Assembly: GCA_041744735.1 (NCBI GenBank)
Contig: JBGTKH010000650.1
Location: 1 to 10,268, forward strand
Length of the DNA: 10,268 bases
DNA from: JBGTKH01 sp041744735
Lineage (GTDB): Bacteria; Planctomycetota; Planctomycetia; Pirellulales; Pirellulaceae
Direction of reading: 5' to 3'
A program made the position numbers and the translations under genes. Below the pieces are notes generated by a model. The model did not search any database, was not told where the DNA came from, and worked only from the letters and a program-made list of their open reading frames with translations. Positions 1-5,436 of the stretch are shown here, in pieces (position 1 is the first letter of the stretch; each line of letters opens with the position of its first letter).

Positions 1-608
1 GGTTGCAGGTCGATCAGGTTCAACCTGGGAAAGTGGTATACCCAATCGAGCTGCCGACCGCGTAGTCGCTTGAAGATCATTTCGTACACGACCGTCACAT
101 CAGCGCGGCAGGTGATCCAGGCCGTCCCCATGTAGAAGTCCATATAGTCGTATCGCGTTTGTCCGATTTGCCGGTTCAACTCGTCCGCGATGAACCCGCC
201 CGCGCCGCGAAACGAGCCAATGTCGAGGACACGATCGTCGGGGCCGAGGACGTCGTGATTGTCGGAGAAGATATCCCACACGCACCTGCCGACCAGCTCC
301 GCCACTTCCCGCAGCGGGTCCACCGGCGTTTCGTGAAACCGCTCGCGCACCTGTTCGAGCGCGGGGGGCGGTTCGTGGGGCTTTCCCCGGCGTCGGCTTA
401 AACTTTGGATGTTCTGGTGCGAGTCAACCGCCTCTTGAAACACCTGCTCCAGCGACGGATGAAAAATCGCGACCAACGGCGATCGCGACCAGCCACCGGG
501 AGCGATCTCGGCGATCACATCCGCACCGGCAAACCCCTGCGGAAACAACTCGCGAAATGCGTTCACGCACTCTTGGTCGGTGTAACGGTCTCGTTCAAAG
601 TCATTCAT
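1..608 (-). CDS. Conserved hypothetical protein, 3' end cut by window edge
   Basis: An uninterrupted minus-strand frame of 202 codons runs from an ATG at 608 to the first base of the window, so the C-terminus is missing. The start has an AGG about 6 nt upstream. The product is soluble and has no signal peptide or membrane segment. Its N-terminal half is charged, with a proline-rich stretch near residues 75-85. A more conserved-looking block follows, with DRVLDIGSFRGAGGF near residues 137-151 and then DYMDFYMGTAW and DWVYHFPRLNLIDL toward the break. VLDIGSFRGAGGF looks slightly like a methyltransferase motif I, but the following order does not fit a methyltransferase, so I assign no function. 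From memory, similar sequences occur as uncharacterised planctomycete proteins. It is co-directional with the gene ending at 718, 109 nt upstream, and could share its transcript. Confidence 0.72.
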   Translation of the reverse strand, partial: MNDFERDRYTDQECVNAFRELFPQGFAGADVIAEIAPGGWSRSPLVAIFHPSLEQVFQEAVDSHQNIQSLSRRRGKPHEPPPALEQVRERFHETPVDPLREVAELVGRCVWDIFSDNHDVLGPDDRVLDIGSFRGAGGFIADELNRQIGQTRYDYMDFYMGTAWITCRADVTVVYEMIFKRLRGRQLDWVYHFPRLNLIDLQ

Positions 609-717
609 GTCGGACCTGACGGCTCGTCGGCGCCGATCTCGATGGGGGTAATCGCGCCCACGGTAAGTCACAGAGCACAGACATTTTATACGGCGTCATG
701 GGGAACAGGCGCCGTTC

Positions 718-1065
718 TTACTGTTTCGATCTCCATTGTAGCAGTGCCGCGAGATACAGATGCCCGTCTGGCAACGGTTTGACCAGTTCGACGCAGTGAG
801 CGGCGATGGCGTACTGTTTGCCTGCACGAGCCACCACCAAATCCAGCCCCAGCGGATCGTATTTCGACGAAGCCGTATCGACCACCTCAACCGCTTCTCC
901 CATGACTGTGGCCGGAAACGGAAAGGCCAATTCCTGCCCCGCCATCTCCACTAGCGCCGAGCATTGTTCAGCTTCGTCATAGCAATCCACACACGCCTCC
1001 TCGATCGCCTCGTCGACTTCGTCCGTATCCAGTGCTTGCAGCCATTTGATTGAAATCGTTTTCAT
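718..1065 (-). CDS. Putative calcium-binding protein, CcbP-like family
   Basis: This is a 115-residue acidic cytosolic protein. The N-terminal half is rich in Asp and Glu (TDEVDEAIEEACVDCYDEAE, residues 14-33). It leads into a segment with FPFPATVMGEAVEVVD (48-63) and LDLVVARAGKQYAIAA (74-89). The order 'acidic helix, FPF-A-V-GE-V-V, basic strand' resembles the calcium-binding CcbP-like family, named for the cyanobacterial Ca2+-binding protein CcbP. That match is from memory of the pattern. I chose the ATG at 1065 because AAAGGGA lies 7 nt upstream; a GTG at 1071 would sit almost on top of that ribosome site. The gene lies 107 nt downstream of csb2 on the same strand, with no clear terminator between, so it may be read through from the cas genes. 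There is no known CRISPR link for the family, and the proximity may be incidental. Confidence 0.68.
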   Translation of the reverse strand: MKTISIKWLQALDTDEVDEAIEEACVDCYDEAEQCSALVEMAGQELAFPFPATVMGEAVEVVDTASSKYDPLGLDLVVARAGKQYAIAAHCVELVKPLPDGHLYLAALLQWRSKQ

Positions 1066-1172
1066 GGTCACGTCCCTTTCGATACTGCCTCAAACAGTCC
1101 AAGCCCGAAGTGCCACGAGTGGCCGAGAATCAACGGTCCGTCGACTGGCTACCGGAGGAATTAAACGAAAAT

Positions 1173-2723
1173 TCATGGCTGGTCTCCGATCGCAAACAAG
1201 CCGAATCCGCAATGTCGTCCCGCACCAATCGTAATCGGGCCAGGGACAGGATGAGTGAAGGTAAGGCGCACGTGAACGGCGGTGAGGCTCTTCAAGTGCG
1301 CGGGCCGGTGGTAGCCCGTGTGCCGTCCATCGCGGTCGTACTTGTGGGCACTCAGGCAGTTTTTTAGGAACGGGATCGACTGCCACGTGAACTCGCAGGG
1401 CGTTTCGATGCCAGCCCGTTGAAGTGCAAGCTGAATGAGCCACTTGGTCTTCTCCGGCTTCTTGTCGTCGTGCCCGTCGAGAATGACCGGCGTGACAGTT
1501 TCCCACACTTCCGCGGTACCGAGGTAATACTCGGCGATAAACTTACGCGGCGGCGGAGTGTAACGATTTAGGAAAACAGCGCCGGGAATTGGCGACGAAT
1601 TCTCCATCCCCTTTGAGCGAATTTGATCTTCGGGCTCCAGTTGTTCGCCGTTGAGCCGCTCAGCGACGTACTCCAATTCCCGTTCACATCCGAGCGGAGC
1701 AACCAGCATTACATTTCGGATCAGCGCATCGGCATGCGCGTGTCCGATCGACGAGAGCGGAACGAATGAAAGCTGCTGGTGCTGTTCCGTGCTTCCGCGA
1801 TGACCAGAGACGAAGTTTTCCAGCCAGTTAGCAGAATCTTCAATCCACGACGGCGGGTCGTCTTTCATGCGCTGGATTGCGGCATGCCGGACCATGCCGG
1901 CGATATGGATGAGTTTAGCATGTGGATAGCGGTAGACGTCCTCGTTGGCATCAAGAAGTTTGAAGACGGCGTGAGGGCGGGGAGGAGGATCTATGTCGCG
2001 GCGATATGGAACGACATCGATCTCAGCAATTGGCGGTACCGGAGTGAAGTTACCGTCAATGAGTCGCGTCAGGAACTTTTTGTGCTGATTCAAGAGCGCG
2101 GTCACCGACCCCGTGCGATGTACGCGAAGGCGATTACTACCGCCGGATGACGGGTGCCACTGCTGACCATCGAGCGCGGCCAGATCAGCGTGAGTGAGCA
2201 ATGTTGTGTCCGCGACGACTTGATCAATGCCCCAACCGAGCGCGGTGATCAAGCGAACGGACGGACGAAGCGACTCAAGAAGGCGCTGACAGGCATCCGT
2301 TGGCAAATCGAGCGCGTACAAATAGTGAATCGCGGGGATGGCGTCGGAGGCGAATTCAATTCGCGTCGGGCGAACATCCTTTTCAATCCGATGCGATGCG
2401 ATACTTGCATCCAAATTGCCGCGGTCCCACGCGGCGGAGACGAGATCAGCTTGATTGTGTGGCACATAGGCACGATAGCCGACCGTCGCGGGTTGCGCGG
2501 CGGGCGCGACAATTTGTGGGCGTATCGCTTCAAGCGTGGACAGTGCGGCACGCACAGCGGCGTCAAGTGGTCGACCGCGTTGACGCATCGCCGCCGCATT
2601 CAATAACGCCTGGAACGCGCGCAGCGGGGACGGCGGCCACTCGGGTATTCCAGCGTCCGCGCGCCCGTGGAAGAGCGGAAGCGGTTGAATGAACCGGAAC
2701 GTGATGCAGAGAATGCTGGACAT
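1173..2723 (-). CDS. csb2: Csb2, type I-G CRISPR Cas5-Cas6 fusion protein
   Basis: This 516-residue protein matches the Csb2 (GSU0054-type) family, in which a Cas5-like backbone subunit is fused to a Cas6-like crRNA-processing domain. The N-terminus has the family signature EWPPSPLRAFQAL (28-40), preceded by a beta-strand-rich RAMP start (ILCITFRFIQ). SIGHAHADA (325-333) contains two histidines, H328 and H330, typical of Csb2. The C-terminus carries the RAMP glycine-rich loop GPITIGAGRHCGFGLF (495-510). By family knowledge it would cut pre-crRNA at the repeat stem and hold the 5' handle of the crRNA in the Cascade complex. Its ATG at 2723 overlaps the csb1 TAA by one base (TAATG), and an AGGA in the csb1 tail lies 6 nt upstream, so translation is probably coupled. 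The frame is full-length with no visible lesion. Confidence 0.93.
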   Translation of the reverse strand: MSSILCITFRFIQPLPLFHGRADAGIPEWPPSPLRAFQALLNAAAMRQRGRPLDAAVRAALSTLEAIRPQIVAPAAQPATVGYRAYVPHNQADLVSAAWDRGNLDASIASHRIEKDVRPTRIEFASDAIPAIHYLYALDLPTDACQRLLESLRPSVRLITALGWGIDQVVADTTLLTHADLAALDGQQWHPSSGGSNRLRVHRTGSVTALLNQHKKFLTRLIDGNFTPVPPIAEIDVVPYRRDIDPPPRPHAVFKLLDANEDVYRYPHAKLIHIAGMVRHAAIQRMKDDPPSWIEDSANWLENFVSGHRGSTEQHQQLSFVPLSSIGHAHADALIRNVMLVAPLGCERELEYVAERLNGEQLEPEDQIRSKGMENSSPIPGAVFLNRYTPPPRKFIAEYYLGTAEVWETVTPVILDGHDDKKPEKTKWLIQLALQRAGIETPCEFTWQSIPFLKNCLSAHKYDRDGRHTGYHRPAHLKSLTAVHVRLTFTHPVPGPITIGAGRHCGFGLFAIGDQP

Positions 2724-3820
2724 TATTCATCCTTCTTAGTTTCGGCAGTCTTGGCAGACCGCTTGCGGGTTGGCTTGACGTTACCTTCACCCGCGATGTC
2801 CTTCTTGGCCAGTTCCGGGTCAAACGTGACAGCTTGCGACTGACCGACACCGAACGCGTTGGCGACCGCTCTCGCGTAGGCGACAGCTTGCTCGTGCGTA
2901 ATGTTGAGGTCGGAACGGGTTCCGTCGGCATTGACCAACGTGGCTTTTCTCGAATTGCCAGCATCGGGGACGAGATTGCAGCCTTGTCGGAGATAGGTTT
3001 GTGCTGGTGCAGTGAGCGCGACCAATGTCAAGCCCAATACGTAGCGACGTAGGGCGAGCGTTTGAGTTGCATCGTCGCCTGCCGCGAGCAGACGAAGCGC
3101 CGCAAGGCTGAACGTAACGTCGCGCCGGATGCCGCCCTTGGCGATTACGCCGCCGTGAGAACCGGCCGCGGGGACGTGGATGAATCCTCGCTCGGCGTAG
3201 GCATCTTTCACCTTTTTGTCGGTGGTATCTTCGAGCAGACCAAGGCCGATGTAGTCGGCCGCCGGGTTAAACTGGGCCGAGCGAGTTAACCGGACGACGT
3301 CAAATGCGCGAATCGTCGATGCAACGAGTCGCGGGAGCTTCGCCTGAGTATCGCGCGAATCCCACACACCAAACACGAGCGACGTCGGCGCGATTTTCGC
3401 CATCGTCATCGCGTTGCCTTGTTGCACGGCTTTGAACGCGTCCTGCAGTGATTGCTGAAGCGGCGTGCAACGGACGATCGCATCGCCAGCACGATGACCG
3501 GCTTCGAGGAGGTTTACCGATTTCTCACCGGCGGTGATCACCACTTGCGGTACAAGCCGAGAGTATTCAGGCTTCGCAAACAACGGCTCGATGCGATTGG
3601 CCTGCGAGCCAACGCTGTCGACCAAACAGACATTTTTTTCACCGTTCGGCGGGTCGATGTTATATCCACCCGGAAACGTGCTTTTGTCTTCCGCCGCGGC
3701 GTAGGTCGCCGGGAAGATCACGCCGTCGGGACCTTCGACCGGCACAAGCGGTTCGCGGATCACAATCGCCGCGGCCGTGTCGCTCGTGAGCCAACTGTCA
3801 TGCTGACTGAGATCACTCAT
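2723..3820 (-). CDS. csb1: Csb1, type I-G CRISPR Cas7 backbone protein
   Basis: This 365-residue RAMP-superfamily protein is the crRNA-binding Cas7 backbone of type I-G Cascade (GSU0053-type). Family blocks visible in order are VIFPATYA (34-41), DSVGSQANRIEPL (68-80), AKIAPTSLVFGVWDSR (141-156), KLPRLVASTIRAFDVVRLTR (161-180), and a glycine-rich SHGGVIAKGGIRRDVTFSL segment. The C-terminal tail is lysine-rich (KPTRKRSAK...KKDE). I chose the ATG at 3820 because GGAG lies 6 nt upstream. The adjacent ATG at 3823 is too close to it, and the longer in-frame extension upstream reads as out-of-frame csb3 sequence. The start lies inside the csb3 coding region (8-nt overlap with its TGA), and the stop overlaps the csb2 ATG, so the three genes form one compact unit. 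The gene appears intact. Confidence 0.95.
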   Translation of the reverse strand: MSDLSQHDSWLTSDTAAAIVIREPLVPVEGPDGVIFPATYAAAEDKSTFPGGYNIDPPNGEKNVCLVDSVGSQANRIEPLFAKPEYSRLVPQVVITAGEKSVNLLEAGHRAGDAIVRCTPLQQSLQDAFKAVQQGNAMTMAKIAPTSLVFGVWDSRDTQAKLPRLVASTIRAFDVVRLTRSAQFNPAADYIGLGLLEDTTDKKVKDAYAERGFIHVPAAGSHGGVIAKGGIRRDVTFSLAALRLLAAGDDATQTLALRRYVLGLTLVALTAPAQTYLRQGCNLVPDAGNSRKATLVNADGTRSDLNITHEQAVAYARAVANAFGVGQSQAVTFDPELAKKDIAGEGNVKPTRKRSAKTAETKKDE

Positions 3821-4688
3821 CATTGTCTCCTTGGAATGGGATTGCGGGTAAGAAACTCTTGAGATACTTGGTTCGGTAGAGCAGCCGAAACTCGTACCGG
3901 GACGCGTCGTCGAACTGGATCGCCTGGCATGCAACAGCGGCGGCGACAGCTACGGGAAGCGGTTGTTTCCATGTCGAATAGACGAAACGGTTTTGGCCGG
4001 GCAACTCACGCGGGCGGAAACGCTGCAGCCCGACAAACGCCAGAAGCTCGAGGGCCGGTTTACAAGTGCCTTCGATGCGAGTTGTTTTGCTCGCGGCAAG
4101 CGGATCGAAGCTAAAGCCGATGTCGAGTGCCGAACCCTGACCACCCAGGTCAGAGTCGAAATTGAATGGTAAGCCGACGCCGCGGGCACTGTTCCAGAGC
4201 GTTGACTCGTCAGCCTTATCAAAGTGGCTCAAACCGGAATGCATCGCGGTGGCAATGTCGAGCACCGATTGCTGGCCAGCCCACGTTTTGAATCGTGAAC
4301 CGCCCGAGTCGTCGTCGTGGAACCAGTCAATTCGTAGTTCAAATGAAGATTGAAAGACAATTGTCGCTTCGCGTCGCAGCGCGTCGAGTGCTTTTTTCTC
4401 ATCCTCCAATCCGGCTTTGTCACGAACTTTCTTCGACATCATCGACAATTCTTCCAGCCTCGCCTTTTGTGCCGCCGTCATTGTGTTTTTGACCGTGGCC
4501 TGTCGCAACGAATTAAGTAGGGCACCGAACAATGGATCGAATCCAAGCTGGAACTCGTCGCCCCTAAACCAACCTTCAGCCCCCGGCCATACCCTGTCGG
4601 CCAATTCCAGCAGGCCGCAGCAGGCGAAAAATTGGCCGGGGTTGGTTAGATCGACGGGAATGCTGATGTTGGCTTTGGGAGTGTTCAT
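3813..4688 (-). CDS. csb3: Csb3-like (GSU0052-type) subunit of type I-G Cascade
   Basis: This 291-residue protein fits the Csb3/GSU0052 family, which takes the Cas8 (large-subunit) position in one branch of type I-G; the other branch has the much longer Csx17. Support is the N-terminal NPGQFFACCGLLELADRVWP (16-35), FKTWAGQQSVLDIA (133-146), the FNFDSDLGGQGSALDIGFSF stretch (175-194) and PALELLAFVGLQRFRPR (211-227), together with its position directly before csb1. Residues about 72-108 are charged and probably a helical hairpin or coiled coil. The ATG at 4688 has GGAGG 7 nt upstream. The stop overlaps the csb1 start. No cas gene lies directly upstream; instead a divergent toxin-antitoxin pair separates it from cas3 by 748 nt, so csb3 must have its own promoter in 4689-4752 or depend on long read-through from cas3. 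The family name is recalled from motifs and was not checked by search. Confidence 0.8.
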   Translation of the reverse strand: MNTPKANISIPVDLTNPGQFFACCGLLELADRVWPGAEGWFRGDEFQLGFDPLFGALLNSLRQATVKNTMTAAQKARLEELSMMSKKVRDKAGLEDEKKALDALRREATIVFQSSFELRIDWFHDDDSGGSRFKTWAGQQSVLDIATAMHSGLSHFDKADESTLWNSARGVGLPFNFDSDLGGQGSALDIGFSFDPLAASKTTRIEGTCKPALELLAFVGLQRFRPRELPGQNRFVYSTWKQPLPVAVAAAVACQAIQFDDASRYEFRLLYRTKYLKSFLPAIPFQGDNDE

Positions 4689-4717
4689 TTGCCGACCTCC
4701 GGGTGCTTAGTCTCGGC

Positions 4718-4746
4718 TTGATTCGAAGCAACCTCGCGGCGATAAT
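4718..4746 (+). promoter_or_regulatory. Sigma70-type promoter for the antitoxin gene
   Basis: TTGATT at 4718-4723 (4 of 6 to TTGACA) is followed by exactly 17 nt and then GATAAT at 4741-4746 (5 of 6 to TATAAT). A transcript starting the usual 6-8 nt after the -10 box would begin at about 4752-4754, which is the ATG at 4753. It would therefore make a leaderless message. This fits the lack of any Shine-Dalgarno sequence before the antitoxin. Planctomycete promoter preferences are not well known to me. Confidence 0.5.
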
Positions 4747-4752
4747 GTGAAA

Positions 4753-5010
4753 ATGGAAATCCCAGGTGTTGTCCAAAACGGTGTCGTTGTGCTCGACGGC
4801 GCGGCTTCGCTGCCTGAAGGGGCGGTCGTAACGGTGACCTATCGAACGGCTCCGGTGATTCGGGGCGCCAAAAATCAGAAGCGCGTCGAGTTTCCATTAT
4901 TTCCGTCGTCCGAGCCCGGCAGCATTGATTTGACGAACGAACGAATCGGCGAAATCCTCGACGAGGAAGACATTGCGGCGATAAAACGTACCTGGGATGT
5001 ACCTTCCTGA
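4753..5010 (+). CDS. AF2212/DUF104-like antitoxin of a VapBC-type pair
   Basis: This 85-residue small protein begins MEIPGVVQNGVVVLDGAASL and continues PEGAVVTVTY, the beta-strand start typical of the AF2212/PG0164-like (DUF104) antitoxin family, which is often paired with PIN-domain toxins. The C-terminal half (SIDLTNERIGEILDEEDIAAIKRTW) is acidic and probably helical, the sort of tail that wraps a PIN toxin and blocks its active site. A GTG at 4747 in the same frame is another possible start, but it sits directly against the putative -10 box, so I prefer the ATG at 4753. The stop lies 14 nt inside the toxin frame, the usual overlap for coupled antitoxin-toxin genes. The pair is inserted antisense between cas3 and csb3. 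The family assignment is by pattern and is fairly secure. Confidence 0.8.
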   Translation: MEIPGVVQNGVVVLDGAASLPEGAVVTVTYRTAPVIRGAKNQKRVEFPLFPSSEPGSIDLTNERIGEILDEEDIAAIKRTWDVPS

Positions 5011-5419
5011 TATCAATTTCTGGCTGGCGCTGGCGTTTCAATCGCACGCCCATCATGCTTCCGCCAAGACGTGGATGCACACGGCTGCGAGACAATCTTG
5101 TTGCATGTGCCGCATCACGCAGATGGGGTTTTTGCGGCTGGCCACGAATCAGAAGATCTTTCCGCAGGACGTGCTTACCATGCCGCAGGCTTGGCGAGCC
5201 TACGACGAGATTATCTCCGACGAACGTGTGGTATTCGCGGACGAGCCGTAGGACATTGAGATCGCCTGGAGGAGCTTCACGCAACTGAAAGCGTATTCGA
5301 CGAACGTCTGGAGCGACGCCTACTTGGCGGCGTTTGCAAAAACGGCCGACTTTGAATTCGTCACGTTCGACATGGGATTCGCCCAGTACAAGGATTTGCG
5401 TCGAACGATCCTGTCGTGA
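4997..5419 (+). pseudogene. VapC-type PIN-domain toxin interrupted by an in-frame TAG
   Basis: Read through one TAG, the frame from the ATG at 4997 to the TGA at 5417 encodes about 140 residues, the normal length of a VapC ribonuclease toxin. The N-terminal part has YLPDINFWLALAF (first acidic residue D5) and CRITQMGFLRLATNQ (38-52). After the stop, at codon 85 (5249-5251), the same frame continues with all C-terminal PIN features: TNVWSDAYLAAFAK (102-115, D107) and FEFVTFDMGF (119-128, D125). The 84-residue product actually terminated lacks two of the acidic residues that bind the catalytic metal, so it should be inactive. One base change from a Glu, Gln, Lys or similar codon explains the stop. 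A sequencing error or suppression of TAG are the alternatives. The 3' end stops 17 nt short of the convergent cas3 stop codon. Confidence 0.85.
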
Positions 5420-5436
5420 TGCGGCTGCCAGCAATC

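Noticed and set aside
137..151. Methyltransferase motif I (residue numbers) in the left-edge protein
   Set aside because: VLDIGSFRGAGGF only loosely fits, and no later methyltransferase motifs are visible before the window ends.
159..782. Two plus-strand frames near the left edge
   Set aside because: They lie opposite a continuous minus-strand frame with a more protein-like product that runs off the edge.
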